Counted from the stretch's first letter, positions 40,010 through 50,217 are shown. The stretch is DNA of 64,000 bases from Microbulbifer salipaludis (GCF_017303155.1 NZ_JAEKJR010000001.1:1-64000), one strand, 5' to 3'. Program-made: numbers and translations. Notes: generated from the sequence alone by a model not told the origin.

Positions 40010-41686
40010 TTAATGTTCGATGATCCACATATCTTTGGAGTAATAATTGTCCAGCGGATCAGCGGCATAGCCGCCCACGTGGGGTTTGACCATATGCTGG
40101 ATCACATACTGATAAATCGGTGCGATCGGCATATCCTCAGCCAGAATTTCTTCGGCCTGGGCGTAATACTCCGCACGCTTGGTCATATCCATTTCTTGTG
40201 AACTTTTCGCCAGCAGCGCGTCGTACATGGGATTGCTGTACTTGGCATAGTTACTCCCGCCATCGGTCAATAGCAACTTCAGCATGGTGGACGGCTCATT
40301 GTAATCACCAATCCAGCCGGCGCGGGCAATATCAAAATCAGTATTGGCGCGGGTGGAGAGGTAGGTTTTCCACTCCTGGTTTTCCAGAGTGACATCCACG
40401 TGCTGCAGATTCTGTTTCCACATCGCGCTAATCGCGACCGCCACTTTCTTGTGGTTGTCGTTGGTGTTGTAGAGGATGCTGAACTTGAGCGGGTTCTGCG
40501 CGTTGTAGCCCGCTTCGGCGAGCAACTCTCTGGCTTTGGCCGCGCGGTCTTGCTGGCTCTTCTGGCTCCAGGCCGTCGGCGGAGCATCGAAGCCCTTGAC
40601 CACTGCAGGTGTCAGGTGGAACGCAGGCTCCTCGCCACGCCCCATGACCTTGTATGCCATGATTTCGCGGTCGATGGCGTAGGCCAATGCCTTGCGCACA
40701 CGTGCGTCGTCAAACGGTGCCTTGGTATTATTGAACTCGTAGTAGTAGGTGCCGATATAGGGCGTGGTTTTGACCTCATCCGGACGCTCTTTTTTCAGGC
40801 GGCTGATGTGTTCAATAGGAATCTCATAGGCGAAATCTATCTCGCCGGCTTCATAGCGCTTCAACTCTGCATTGGGCGATGCGATCGGCAGGTTGCGCAC
40901 TTTCTGCAGTTTTACGTTGGCCGCATCCCAGTACAGATCATTTTTTACATACTCGATACGTTCGTTTACGACCCACTCGGTCAGTTTGAAGGCACCATTG
41001 CCGACGAAATTCCCAACCCGGGTCCACTGATCGCCATACTGCTCAACGGTGTCTTTGTGCACCGGTGAAGTGGAGACGTGGACCAGCATGGAGACAAAGT
41101 AAGGCACCGGCACTTCGAGGGAGACCTTGAGGGTATGCGTATCCACTGCCTCAACACCGAGGTTTTCCGGAGGCTGCTTGCCCTCGCTAATATCTTGCGC
41201 ATTCGCTACTTTGCCGGCGGCAAGGTACCAGGCGTATTTAGAGGCTGTAGCCGGGTCCACCAGTCGGCGCCAGGAGTAGACGAAATCCTGAGCGGTGACC
41301 GGGTCACCATTGCTCCACTTGGCGTCTTCACGCAAGTTGAAAATATACGTCTGGTGGTCGGTTGTCTCCCAGCTTTCCGCAACCGCAGGGCGAACCCCAC
41401 CGTCTGGTGCGGCGATAACCAGCGTCTCCAGCAGATCGCGCAGCAACGCGGACTCTACGGTCCCGGAGATTTTGTGCGGATCGAGAGATTCCGGCTCCGA
41501 GCTACCGCCCCGTACCAGAGTCTGATCTGCGGCAAGCCTGGATGAGTCCAGCTTCACTGCGGGGGTACTGGACTCCGCAGCGGGCTCTGAGGGTCCCCCA
41601 CACCCGGCAAGTGCGAACAGGGCTGTCAGTACAGGTCCCAAATACCAGGTACGGCGAAGGTTGGAAGATTGGTTGCGTCGCATCAT
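40010..41686 (-). CDS. oppA: Oligopeptide-binding lipoprotein OppA
   Basis: Solute-binding protein (SBP family 5) of 558 residues. A signal peptide ends in a lipobox (LAGCGG), so unlike the soluble E. coli protein it is probably lipid-anchored. The mature part has RGGSSEPESLDPHKISGT, WSNGDPVTAQDFVYSWRRL and the C-terminal APIYQYVIQHMVKPHV, all typical of OppA. It heads the opp operon with a gap of about 106 bases to oppB, leaving room for processing or a weak terminator that lowers permease expression. Confidence 0.95.
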   Translation of the reverse strand: MMRRNQSSNLRRTWYLGPVLTALFALAGCGGPSEPAAESSTPAVKLDSSRLAADQTLVRGGSSEPESLDPHKISGTVESALLRDLLETLVIAAPDGGVRPAVAESWETTDHQTYIFNLREDAKWSNGDPVTAQDFVYSWRRLVDPATASKYAWYLAAGKVANAQDISEGKQPPENLGVEAVDTHTLKVSLEVPVPYFVSMLVHVSTSPVHKDTVEQYGDQWTRVGNFVGNGAFKLTEWVVNERIEYVKNDLYWDAANVKLQKVRNLPIASPNAELKRYEAGEIDFAYEIPIEHISRLKKERPDEVKTTPYIGTYYYEFNNTKAPFDDARVRKALAYAIDREIMAYKVMGRGEEPAFHLTPAVVKGFDAPPTAWSQKSQQDRAAKARELLAEAGYNAQNPLKFSILYNTNDNHKKVAVAISAMWKQNLQHVDVTLENQEWKTYLSTRANTDFDIARAGWIGDYNEPSTMLKLLLTDGGSNYAKYSNPMYDALLAKSSQEMDMTKRAEYYAQAEEILAEDMPIAPIYQYVIQHMVKPHVGGYAADPLDNYYSKDMWIIEH

Positions 41687-42237
41687 TTATTACTCGTTCT
41701 TGTGGAACTTCATTTATTGTTTGCTTGGCCCTGTTGGCGATCAGCCCGCAGGTTAGAACTTATACAGCATTGGCCGCGAAAAGTTCTGTTCAGGCACCGG
41801 AGGCCACCTGGGAAGTGACAGTGATGCAAAAATACTGCCATACAACTGGGGGCCATCTCTGGGGTGCTCACACCGATTCTTCATCGAATAAATCGAATAA
41901 GCAGAACCGGTCGTTCATTCTCGCGCACCCTCATACTAGCAGCCTCCTTGAATATTTGGCTGTAGCGTAGAAAGGGCCCAGGCCAACCGGGCGTGTGCAG
42001 ATCGGCCAGCAGAGGCCCGCTACCAGTAAGGACAAAAACCCGCCATACACGGCAGGAAAGAAGCTTCCGCAAACACCAATGCCCCGTATCGCGCACGGGG
42101 CGCGGCATTTACCACAAACCGCCCAAGACTTGCTCTACCCTGAGCCTGGCTGGTCGCTCATAAAAAAACCGGGCACGAGGCCCGGTTTTTTTATGAGCGA
42201 GAGGCTGACGCCCCTGCGCGATGCTTCAGGTGATCAC
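41687..42237. other. Intergenic region upstream of oppA
   Basis: About 550 bases between the 5' end of oppA and the 3' end of the M3 peptidase gene, both minus strand. It should contain the opp promoter, for which I see no convincing -35/-10 pair. A short hairpin CCCCGT...ACGGGG lies near 42081-42099 and a strong terminator at 42154-42200. The frames crossing it have no recognisable product. Confidence 0.45.
42154..42200. terminator. Strong palindromic terminator after the M3 peptidase gene
   Basis: A perfect 21-bp stem (42154-42174 with 42180-42200) has a CCGGGC core and A7/T7 flanks around a five-base loop. It follows the minus-strand peptidase gene and could act in both directions. Confidence 0.85.
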
Positions 42238-44430
42238 TTACTGACCACCGGCAACCGGCTGCAGACCACGGCGGATCAGCAGCGCGTCGGTGGTCGGCTC
42301 CTTGCCGCGGAATTTGACGTACGACTCCATAGGTGCGCGGGAGTTGCCCACCTCCAGGATATTCTTGCGATACAGCGCGCCGTTTTCCCGGGTCAGGCCA
42401 CCGCGATCGCGCAGGTAGGCAAAGGCGTCTGCGGCGAGGATTTCACTCCACATGTAGGCGTAGTAGCTGGCCGAGTAGCCGCCGCCAATGGAGTGGGCAA
42501 AGTAGGTGGATTTGTAACGCGGCGGCACCGCGGCCAGGTCCACCCCATGCTTCGCCAGCGCCTTGGCTTCAAATTGCTCAACCTCCTGCGGTTCCGCATC
42601 CGCCGGCAGGGAGTGCCATTCCATATCCAGCAGTGCCGCAGACATATATTCCAGGGTATCGAAGCCCATATTGAAATTTTTTGCCTTCAGCACTTTTGCC
42701 AGTAGCGCTTCGGGAATAGCCTCACCGGTCTTGTAGTGGTAGGCGTAATTCGCCAGCACTTCCGGATGACTCGCCCAGTCTTCCTCGAAGGTGGACGGGA
42801 ACTCGACAAAGTCGCGCGAGACGGCGGTGCCCGCAAGGCTCGGGTAGTGAACCTGCGAAAGCATGCCGTGCAGGCCGTGCCCAAGCTCGTGGAACATGGT
42901 GGTGACATGGTCGAAGCTCACCAGCGTCGGCTCGCCTTCCGGGCCTTTGGGAATGTTCATCACATTCACCACCACCGGCTTTTGCTCCAGCAGGTGCGAC
43001 TGCCCGACAAAAGAGTTCATCCAGGCACCACCGCGCTTGCCCTCGCGCGCGAAATAATCGGCATAGAAGATCGCGAGGCTCTCGCCATCGTGATCAAACA
43101 GCTCGAAGGCCTGAACGTCCGGGTGGTATACCGGCAGGTCCGGGCGGGGCTTGAAGGTGATACCGTACAGGCGGTTCATGGTGTAGAACAGACCATCTTT
43201 CAGCACCCGGTTGAACTCGAAGTATTCGCGTACCTCGCTTTCGTTCAGGTCGTATTTTTCCTGACGGACTTTCTCCGCGTAGTAGGCCCAGTCCCAGGGT
43301 TGCACCGCAAAGTCGCCACCCTCGCGCTCAATCATGGCCTGGATATCGGCCTGCTCGGCCTGGGTGTTTTTCACCACCGCCGGCACCATGGAGCTGAGCA
43401 TGTTGAGGACGTTTTCCGGTTTCTCCGCCATGGTGCCGGTCAACCGGTACTCTGCCCAGTTGCCGTAACCCAGCAGATCGGCTTTTTCCGCGCGGATCTG
43501 AACCAGGCGCTTGACCAGCGGCCGGTTATCCAGCTCGCCCGAGGTTCCGCGATAGGCGGAGGCTTCCCAGATGCGCTGACGCAGCGCGCGGTTATTCAAA
43601 GAGGCCAGTATCGGCTGGCGGGTGGTGTTGGTGATACTGATCAGGTACTTGCCTGCATGACCGGCGCTGTTGGCGGCCTCTGCGGCAGCCTTGACCTGGC
43701 TTTCCGACAGGCCATCCAGCTCACGCTCGTCATCGACGATCACCGCAATATCCTTACTCAGCTTCAGCAGATTCTGGCTGAACTGGGTGGCGAGCTTGGA
43801 GTGCTCTTCATTCAATGCCCGCAGGGTGACTTTCTGCTCCGCAGACAGCTTGGCACCGGCTTTTACGAACTTGTCGTAATACTCTTCCAGCAGACGTGCG
43901 GACTCCGCATCCAGTTCTTGCGCAACCCGCTGCTTATACAGCGCCTCCACGCGGGCAAACAGATCGGCATTCAGGTAGATGCTGTCGGAGTGCGCCGCCA
44001 GTTTCGGCGCCAGCTGGCTTTGCAGCGCCCGGCGGGCTTCGTTGCTATCACTACCAACCAGGTTGTAGAAGACGCTGGAAACCCGGGTCAGCAGAGCACC
44101 TGCCTGCTCCATCGCCACAACGGTGTTGTTGAAGCTGGCCGGCTCAGGGTTGCTGGCAATCGTCTGGATTTCCTGCAGATGCTTGCGCATACCCTGCTCG
44201 AACGCCGGCGCAAAGTGGCTGTCCTTGATCTTCCCGAAGTCCGGCGCCTGATACTGGAGGAGACTCGGCTGCAACAGCGGGTTGTCCTGCCCTGCAGCGG
44301 TGTTCGAATCCGTCGCGGCCTGGGTATTTTCAACCGCGGCAGACGTTACAGACGGGTTCGCGTCGGGCTTGGGTGCCTCGGAACAGGCAGCTACAGCCAA
44401 AATGGCAACCGCGAGCAGGGATTTACGCAT
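42238..44430 (-). CDS. Lipoprotein M3-family oligopeptidase (Dcp-like)
   Basis: Zinc metallopeptidase of 730 residues, related to peptidyl-dipeptidase Dcp and oligopeptidase A. It has the M3 catalytic motif FHELGHGLHG (HExxH), the downstream glutamate region and the GGYSASYYAYMWSEIL segment that lines the active site. Unlike cytoplasmic family members it begins with a lipoprotein signal peptide (LLAVAILAVAACSE), so it should act in the periplasm on imported or turnover peptides. The start at 44430 has GGAGA upstream; the frame opens at 44520. It is transcribed in the same direction as, and upstream of, the opp operon, suggesting joint use in peptide nutrition. Confidence 0.92.
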   Translation of the reverse strand: MRKSLLAVAILAVAACSEAPKPDANPSVTSAAVENTQAATDSNTAAGQDNPLLQPSLLQYQAPDFGKIKDSHFAPAFEQGMRKHLQEIQTIASNPEPASFNNTVVAMEQAGALLTRVSSVFYNLVGSDSNEARRALQSQLAPKLAAHSDSIYLNADLFARVEALYKQRVAQELDAESARLLEEYYDKFVKAGAKLSAEQKVTLRALNEEHSKLATQFSQNLLKLSKDIAVIVDDERELDGLSESQVKAAAEAANSAGHAGKYLISITNTTRQPILASLNNRALRQRIWEASAYRGTSGELDNRPLVKRLVQIRAEKADLLGYGNWAEYRLTGTMAEKPENVLNMLSSMVPAVVKNTQAEQADIQAMIEREGGDFAVQPWDWAYYAEKVRQEKYDLNESEVREYFEFNRVLKDGLFYTMNRLYGITFKPRPDLPVYHPDVQAFELFDHDGESLAIFYADYFAREGKRGGAWMNSFVGQSHLLEQKPVVVNVMNIPKGPEGEPTLVSFDHVTTMFHELGHGLHGMLSQVHYPSLAGTAVSRDFVEFPSTFEEDWASHPEVLANYAYHYKTGEAIPEALLAKVLKAKNFNMGFDTLEYMSAALLDMEWHSLPADAEPQEVEQFEAKALAKHGVDLAAVPPRYKSTYFAHSIGGGYSASYYAYMWSEILAADAFAYLRDRGGLTRENGALYRKNILEVGNSRAPMESYVKFRGKEPTTDALLIRRGLQPVAGGQ

Positions 44431-44666
44431 TTCATTCTCCGGTGTGTATTTCTGGTACCGATGCCAGGCACCTGCGCCATGCGCAGGCTTACCCGCAAGG
44501 ACAGCCGCACAGTAAAGCAACCTGCCTCACTGAAGATGACTAACGTGACAATACACTATTTCGAGCCTGACCAGAAATTCACCACCCTGCGTTTTAACCC
44601 GCCCAGACCACCATTCGTCCCGTCACCAGCCCCGGGGGCCACCGCCGCCTGAACAACACAGCGCAT

Positions 44667-44698
44667 AAAAAAACCGGGCAAATTGCCCGGTTTTACAG
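44667..44698 (-). terminator. Intrinsic terminator of the trp operon
   Basis: Read on the minus strand, CCGGGC/GCCCGG arms (44674-44679 and 44685-44690) around a five-base loop are followed by a run of seven or more T. It lies about 35 bases past the trpC stop. Confidence 0.82.
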
Positions 44699-44728
44699 CA
44701 CTTCCGTTATTGCCTTCCGATAACTGGC

Positions 44729-45523
44729 CTAGTTGAACAGCTCCATCAGACGGCGACCCGGCTCCGGGTCACGCATAAAGGCTTCCCCCACCAGAAAGGT
44801 ATCCACATTGTGACCACGCATGGCCGCAACGTCATCGGTGGTATGGATACCGCTTTCGGTCACCACGATACGATCGTCGGGAATCCGGTCCAATAGCTTG
44901 AATGTGGTTTCCAGCTGCACCTCGAAGTTGTGCAGGTTGCGGTTGTTGATGCCGATCAGGCGATTGGGCAACTTCAGGGCCCGCTCCAGCTCCTCGCGAT
45001 CGTGCACTTCCACCAGCACATCCAGCCCCAGCTCCAGAGCCAGATCATTCAGGCTCGTCAGCTGCGCGTCGTCCAGGCAGGCGGCGATCAGCAGGATGCA
45101 GTCGGCACCGATGGCCCGGGCCTCGTACACCTGATACGGATCGACAATAAAGTCCTTGCGGATGACCGGCAGGCGCACCGCGTTACGCGCCTGCTGCAGG
45201 TATTCATCGGCGCCCTGGAAAAAGTCCACATCGGTGAGCACCGACAGACAGGCGGCACCGCCTTTTTCGTAGCTGGTGGCAATTTCAGCGGGAATGAAGT
45301 CTTCGCGGATTACCCCCTTGCTGGGGGAGGCCTTTTTGATTTCGGCGATGACCGCCGCTTCGCCGGCGTTGCGCTTGGCTTCGATGGCGCTGACAAAACC
45401 GCGACAGGGGGGCTGCTGCAGGGCGCGCTGCTGCATTTCATCCTGGCTGACTCGTTGCTTGCGCTCGGCCACTTCTTCCCATTTGCGCGCGACAATGGTC
45501 TTCAGAATTGTTGGCGTATTCAT
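44729..45523 (-). CDS. trpC: Indole-3-glycerol phosphate synthase
   Basis: Fourth step of tryptophan synthesis. The 264-residue TIM-barrel protein has [15 protein letters not shown] with the catalytic lysine, [33 protein letters not shown] and the ESGI phosphate-binding segment. It is monofunctional (not fused to TrpF), as in pseudomonads. It is the last gene of the minus-strand trp cluster, four bases after trpD. Confidence 0.97.
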   Translation of the reverse strand: MNTPTILKTIVARKWEEVAERKQRVSQDEMQQRALQQPPCRGFVSAIEAKRNAGEAAVIAEIKKASPSKGVIREDFIPAEIATSYEKGGAACLSVLTDVDFFQGADEYLQQARNAVRLPVIRKDFIVDPYQVYEARAIGADCILLIAACLDDAQLTSLNDLALELGLDVLVEVHDREELERALKLPNRLIGINNRNLHNFEVQLETTFKLLDRIPDDRIVVTESGIHTTDDVAAMRGHNVDTFLVGEAFMRDPEPGRRLMELFN

Positions 45524-45527
45524 GACT

Positions 45528-46562
45528 TCACTCTTTGAATGCGCTGGTAAAGGCGGCCAGCTCGTTGATTTTCTCTCCGGCGAGGCCGCTGTAGATGGCG
45601 TCCTGCGCCATGCTCACCCCTTCCGCCCGGCTTGCGGCCACGCCACTGACGTAGATGGCCATGCCGGCATTGAGCGCAATGATATCAGCTGCCTTGTCGC
45701 CCGCGGGGGTTTCCCGTTTACCGAGGGCATCGCGAATCAGTGCCAGCGAATCTTCAGAACCCGAAACGCACAACCCGTCCAGATTCTGGCGCTCGATACC
45801 AAAATCTTCCGGAGTAATCGTGACTTTTTTCAGCTCACCATTCTTCAATTCCCAACCGCGGGTGTCCGCCGCCAGGCTGACCTCATCCAGGCCGTCGTCA
45901 CTGTGCAACACCAGCACATGTTCCGCGCCCAGGGTCTGCAGCACCTCCGCCAGCATCCGGCAATACTGGTAATCAAATACCCCGATGACCTGCCGCTTCA
46001 CCCCCGCCGGATTAGTGAGTGGCCCCAGCAGATTAAAAATGGTGCGCAGGCCCAGTGCCTTGCGCGGGCCGATAGCGTGGCGCATGGCGCTGTGATAGCT
46101 GGGTGCAAACATGAAGCCCACCCCCACGCCGTCGATGCAGCGGGCGACCTGTTCCGGGGTGAGCGGCAGATAGATACCGGCTTTTTCCAACAGATCGGCG
46201 GAGCCGGAGGACGACGAGACCGAACGGTTTCCATGCTTCGCCACCCGCGCGCCGGCGGCAGCGGCGACAAAACTGGAGGCGCTGGACACATTAAACAGGT
46301 TGGCACCATCACCGCCGGTACCCACAATGTCCACGGCATTGGTGTGGTCGATTTCGACCTTGGTGGCCAGCTCGCGCATGACTTCCACCGCACCGGTAAT
46401 TTCTTCGACCGATTCCCCGGCCATGCGCAGGGCCACCAAGAAACCGCCGATCTGTGCGTCTTCCACTTCCCCGCGCATAATCTGGCCCATGGCCGCGCGC
46501 ATCTCTTCACGGGTGAGATGTTCACCCTCCACCAGTTTGGCGATGGCCTGCTGGATATTCAT
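45528..46562 (-). CDS. trpD: Anthranilate phosphoribosyltransferase
   Basis: Transfers phosphoribose from PRPP to anthranilate. The 344-residue protein has the [25 protein letters not shown] loop (written in part: [13 protein letters not shown]), the [20 protein letters not shown] segment and the LGPLTNPAG motif. It is separated from trpG upstream by a 212-base gap holding a three-stem repeat, unusual within a trp operon. Confidence 0.97.
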   Translation of the reverse strand: MNIQQAIAKLVEGEHLTREEMRAAMGQIMRGEVEDAQIGGFLVALRMAGESVEEITGAVEVMRELATKVEIDHTNAVDIVGTGGDGANLFNVSSASSFVAAAAGARVAKHGNRSVSSSSGSADLLEKAGIYLPLTPEQVARCIDGVGVGFMFAPSYHSAMRHAIGPRKALGLRTIFNLLGPLTNPAGVKRQVIGVFDYQYCRMLAEVLQTLGAEHVLVLHSDDGLDEVSLAADTRGWELKNGELKKVTITPEDFGIERQNLDGLCVSGSEDSLALIRDALGKRETPAGDKAADIIALNAGMAIYVSGVAASRAEGVSMAQDAIYSGLAGEKINELAAFTSAFKE

Positions 46563-46629
46563 TATTCTTCCCCTTCCCTAAGTATGTATTCCTGAGGTTC
46601 GCAAATTATCCGGCGGTCAAAGCTAAGGT

Positions 46630-46735
46630 GCTGATGCCGGTATCCGTTTGCGAGACCTTCTAAAACAGGGACGTTTTAGAAGAGCCCCCATGGATGGGTT
46701 CACGGCGTGTCTCGCAAACGGATACCGGCAGCAGC
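46630..46735 (+). repeat. Three-stem intergenic repeat, copy E
   Basis: Outer arms 46630-46655 and 46710-46735 pair over 26 bases with one mismatch. The inner hairpin is CTTCTAAAAC-AGGGAC-GTTTTAGAAG (46657-46682), AT-rich unlike the others but perfectly paired, followed by CCCA-TGGA-TGGG and TTCACGGCGTG. It lies between trpG and trpD and so is probably inside the trp transcript. Confidence 0.92.
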
Positions 46736-46774
46736 GCCGCCACCAAGCCATCTGCGGAGCGCCGTACCAATACC

Positions 46775-47353
46775 TCAAGACTCCAAAAAATTCCGCAACA
46801 TATCGTGCCCATGCTGAGTCAGAATCGACTCCGGGTGGAACTGCACCCCTTCGATGGGCAGTTCGCGATGGCGGATACCCATAATTTCGTCGATCTCACC
46901 GCCCTCGGTCTCGGTCCAGGCGGTGACTTCCAGGCAATCCGGCAGGCTGCCCTTCTCCACCACCAGCGAGTGATAGCGCGTTGCCTCGAACGGGTTGGAC
47001 AGGCCGTGAAATACGCCGACGTTGTTGTGGATGATCGGCGAGGTTTTGCCGTGCATCACCTGACCGGCACGCACCACGCGACCACCAAACACCTGACCGA
47101 TACTCTGGTGCCCCAGGCAGATACCGAGAATCGGCAACTTGCCCGCATAAGTACGAATCGTTTCCATCGAGATACCCGCCTCGTTCGGCGTGCACGGGCC
47201 CGGTGAGATGACGATTTTCTCCGGGTTCAGCTTCTCAATGTCCGCAACGGTAATTTCGTCGTTGCGCTTCACCACAACTTCCGCCCCCAGCTCCGCCAGA
47301 TACTGCACGATGTTGAAGGTGAAGGAGTCGTAGTTGTCGATCATCAGGATCAT
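46775..47353 (-). CDS. trpG: Anthranilate synthase glutamine amidotransferase subunit
   Basis: Supplies ammonia to TrpE. The 192-residue class I glutamine amidotransferase has [27 protein letters not shown], the nucleophile cysteine in [15 protein letters not shown] and the catalytic His/Glu in GVQFHPESI. Its ATG overlaps the stop of the upstream ion-channel gene by four bases (ATGA), so its translation is coupled to the channel rather than to trpE. Confidence 0.97.
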   Translation of the reverse strand: MILMIDNYDSFTFNIVQYLAELGAEVVVKRNDEITVADIEKLNPEKIVISPGPCTPNEAGISMETIRTYAGKLPILGICLGHQSIGQVFGGRVVRAGQVMHGKTSPIIHNNVGVFHGLSNPFEATRYHSLVVEKGSLPDCLEVTAWTETEGGEIDEIMGIRHRELPIEGVQFHPESILTQHGHDMLRNFLES

Positions 47354-48207
47354 GATTCGGTTCCTTTCTCATCGCCCAGGTCGCCCAAACGCTTTTGCAA
47401 GCGGGCGAGGGAGTCCTGGGTTGCGCGGAGTTCGCGCAGAATTTCGGTCTGGCTCGGCGGCATGGACAGCTCATCCAGACGACGCAGCTTGGCTTCTTCG
47501 AGATTGTTCAACACCACACCGATAAACAGGTTGATCATCACAAACGCGCCCATCACCACGAAGCTGATGAAATAGATCCATGAATAAGGCATGGCCTCCA
47601 TCGCGGTATACATAATGTCGGTCCAGTCCTCAAAAGTGACAATGCGGAACAGACTCAACAGGGCGATGGGCAGCGTGCGCCAGTGGGTGGGGTCAATTTC
47701 GTGAAACAGGAAATAACCGGCCACCCCGTAAATGTAAAAAATAATCCCCATCAGCAGGCTGATGTGGAACATGCTCGGCAGGCTGCGCAGCAGGGTGTCG
47801 ACCAGCAAGCGCAACTCCGGGAACGCGGAGACCAGGCGCAACACCCGCAGCACCCGCACCAGGCGCGCCAGCGTAGCCATGGGCCCCGCCGCCGGAATCA
47901 GGCTCAGTACGATGATCGAGAAATCAAAGCAGTTCCAGCCATTGGCGAAGTAACGCCACGGACGGTTGCCATGGGCGGCAATCTTGATCGCCGCTTCCAC
48001 CATAAACGCCAACAGGATCAGCTGGTTGATGCCATACAGGGTGCTGCTGAAACGTTCCAGCACCCAGGTAGAGGTTTCCAGGCCGACAACGGCGGCATTC
48101 ACCATAATCAGGCCAATAATCACCTGATTAAAAATGGGCGCCTCCACAAGGCGACGACACTGCTCGGCAAAGCCGCGCTTTTGCTGTACCGAAATTTCGC
48201 TACTCAT
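47350..48207 (-). CDS. Voltage-gated ion channel with acidic calcium-like pore filter
   Basis: Six-helix cation channel subunit of 285 residues, of the bacterial NaChBac-like class. S1 to S3 lie at about 27-45, 60-78 and 92-107. The S4 voltage sensor has four arginines at three-residue spacing (R115, R118, R121, R124; [12 protein letters not shown]). S5 is about 145-168 and S6 about 209-234. The pore filter reads T191-F-E-D-W-T-D197, more acidic than the TLESW of sodium-selective relatives. A C-terminal coiled coil (about 250-280) fits tetramer assembly. The start at 48207 is preceded by GGAAG; the frame is open to 48237. It sits between trpE and trpG and overlaps trpG by four bases. Confidence 0.9.
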   Translation of the reverse strand: MSSEISVQQKRGFAEQCRRLVEAPIFNQVIIGLIMVNAAVVGLETSTWVLERFSSTLYGINQLILLAFMVEAAIKIAAHGNRPWRYFANGWNCFDFSIIVLSLIPAAGPMATLARLVRVLRVLRLVSAFPELRLLVDTLLRSLPSMFHISLLMGIIFYIYGVAGYFLFHEIDPTHWRTLPIALLSLFRIVTFEDWTDIMYTAMEAMPYSWIYFISFVVMGAFVMINLFIGVVLNNLEEAKLRRLDELSMPPSQTEILRELRATQDSLARLQKRLGDLGDEKGTES

Positions 48208-48242
48208 CGGGTTACTTCTTCCAATGGATCCTAACAATAAGG

Positions 48243-49724
48243 TTATTGCCCGGTGGCGATGGCCACGGCGCGGAACAGCGCCCGCGCTTTGTTCATGGTC
48301 TCATCCCACTCGGATTGCGGATCGGAATCCGCGACCAGGCCGGCGCCGGCCTGTACGTAAACTTTTTCATCCTTGATGACCGCGGTACGAATGGCGATAG
48401 CGGTGTCCATGTTGCCGTTCCACGCCAGATAGCCCACGGCTCCGCCGTAGACGCCGCGCTTTTCCGGCTCCAGTTCATCAATGATTTCCATGGCGCGAAT
48501 CTTGGGCGCACCGGAGAGGGTGCCCGCCGGATGCGCCGCGCGCAGGGCGTCGATCGCGTGCAGCTCCGGCTTAATTTTGCCGGTCACGTTGGAGACAATG
48601 TGCATCACGTGGGAATAACGCTCCACCACCATCTTTTCCGTCACTTTGACGCTACCGGTCTGCGCAACCCGGCCCACGTCGTTGCGGCCCAGGTCGATCA
48701 GCATCAGGTGCTCGGCGATCTCTTTCGGGTCCGCCAGCAGGTCCTGCTCCAGTGCCAGGTCCTGCTCTTCGGTGGCACCGCGGCGGCGGGTGCCGGCGAT
48801 CGGGCGCACGGTCATATCGCCGTCTTCCAGGTGCACCAGAATTTCCGGGCTGGAGCCCACCACCTGGTGGTCACCCAGGTCGAGGAAGTACATATATGGC
48901 GACGGATTCAGGCTGCGCAAGGCCCGATAAAGATTGAGCGGTGGCACCGTAAACGGTGCCGACAGGCGCTGGGACGGAACCACCTGCATGACATCGCCGG
49001 CCAGAATGTAATCCTTGACCTTGTGCACGCCGTGCTTGAAGGCTTCTTCGCCGAAGTGGGAGGTGAAGGTCGCTTCCGCGGTGTGGTCGCCGTCGATACC
49101 CAGGGGTTCGACGCTGGCCAGCGGCTGGGACAACTGACCAACCAGCTCGTCGAGGCGACGCTGGGCGCCTTCAAAGGCACTTTCCTGCTCTGGGTCCGCG
49201 TGCACGATAAACAGCACGGCGCCGGCCAGATTGTCGAACACCACCAGCTCGTCGCTGACCATCAGCAGGATATCCGGGTTGCCGAGGGTATCGGGCGGGC
49301 AGCTGTCGGCCAGTTTTGGCTCGATATAGCGCACCACGTCGTAGCCGAAGTAGCCGACGAGGCCGCCATTAAAGCGCGGCAGGCCGTCGATTTCCGGCAC
49401 CTTGTAGCGGCCGCGGAACTCTTCGACGAAGGCGAGCGGGTCTGCAACGGTTTTCTGCTCGACGATTTTGCCATCGCGCTCGACCACCACATCGTGACCG
49501 GTCACTTTAAGAACGGTGCGCGCGGGCAAGCCAATAATGGAGTAGCGCCCCCATTTTTCACCGCCCTGCACGGATTCCAGCAGGTAGCTGTAGCGACCGC
49601 CGTCGCGGGCAGCGAGCTTCATGTAGGTGGTCAGCGGGGTTTCTATGTCGGCCAGTACGCGACGGACTAGGGGTATGCGGTTGTAACCTGCAGACGTAAG
49701 CTGGGCGTATTCGCTGGGGGTCAT
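48243..49724 (-). CDS. trpE: Anthranilate synthase component I
   Basis: Makes anthranilate from chorismate using ammonia from TrpG. The 493-residue protein has an N-terminal regulatory part with the LLES element of tryptophan feedback binding ([18 protein letters not shown]), and the chorismate-enzyme core with [30 protein letters not shown] and [19 protein letters not shown]. The ATG is preceded by GGAG. No Trp-rich leader peptide or attenuator was found upstream. Confidence 0.97.
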   Translation of the reverse strand: MTPSEYAQLTSAGYNRIPLVRRVLADIETPLTTYMKLAARDGGRYSYLLESVQGGEKWGRYSIIGLPARTVLKVTGHDVVVERDGKIVEQKTVADPLAFVEEFRGRYKVPEIDGLPRFNGGLVGYFGYDVVRYIEPKLADSCPPDTLGNPDILLMVSDELVVFDNLAGAVLFIVHADPEQESAFEGAQRRLDELVGQLSQPLASVEPLGIDGDHTAEATFTSHFGEEAFKHGVHKVKDYILAGDVMQVVPSQRLSAPFTVPPLNLYRALRSLNPSPYMYFLDLGDHQVVGSSPEILVHLEDGDMTVRPIAGTRRRGATEEQDLALEQDLLADPKEIAEHLMLIDLGRNDVGRVAQTGSVKVTEKMVVERYSHVMHIVSNVTGKIKPELHAIDALRAAHPAGTLSGAPKIRAMEIIDELEPEKRGVYGGAVGYLAWNGNMDTAIAIRTAVIKDEKVYVQAGAGLVADSDPQSEWDETMNKARALFRAVAIATGQ

Positions 49725-50057
49725 GGCGACTCCGGTCTGTGCAATGCTTCGATTTTTACTGCGGGTCTTATTATGGATTGCACATCGTTGGTGGAATCCT
49801 ACCCGCGGGAAAGGCGCCCGTCGGACCCTGTGTATGGGCCTGCAGGCTTCAGCGGATCAGTGGCGCCATCGCCAGCTGTTGATGTGGGGGGCAGTGCAGT
49901 TCAATGTCACTTTCTCGCAGCGTTGGGGTCGCAGCGTCGAGTTGCTTCCCTGTATTCCGGCGAGCAAGTGTACAAATCTCTGGTAAAGGCGGCAAGCTCG
50001 GGATTTGGTGGCTCTTATTGGCCCTGTTTAAGTCCTTTGTAACCCCCGGTGGCGCCG

Positions 50058-50175
50058 GAGCACCGGGTAAGGGGTTTTGAAACCGAGCTAGGCGCCCCCC
50101 TGTGAATACATCCCTGTACGCTGCGTCAGCGACGTCCCTGTCGCTGACGCTTTCAAAACCCCTTACCCGGCACTC
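50058..50175 (-). repeat. Three-stem intergenic repeat, copy F
   Basis: Outer arms 50058-50082 and 50151-50175 pair over 25 bases with minor mismatch. Read on the minus strand the core has CGTCAGCGAC-AGGGAC-GTCGCTGACG, then TACA-GGGA-TGTA and TTCACA, nearly identical to copy H. About 14 extra bases are inserted before the outer arm, making this the longest copy. It is adjacent and inverted to copy G. Confidence 0.9.
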
Positions 50176-50217
50176 CAGCTTCGATTCGGGCTATAGAGCG
50201 CTGAACTTGGATGCGAA

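Noticed and set aside
42736..44652. 638-residue plus-strand open frame opposite the M3 peptidase gene
   Set aside because: No recognisable domain; it is the antisense of a GC-rich, codon-biased gene whose own product has full M3 motifs.
35954..44698. Three similar CCGGGC-core palindromes as possible mobile-element ends
   Set aside because: Each sits exactly at a gene 3' end with T-tracts and has different outer bases; common terminator sequence explains them.
49725..50057. trp leader peptide and attenuator upstream of trpE
   Set aside because: No short frame with adjacent Trp codons and no terminator/antiterminator pair could be seen on the minus strand.
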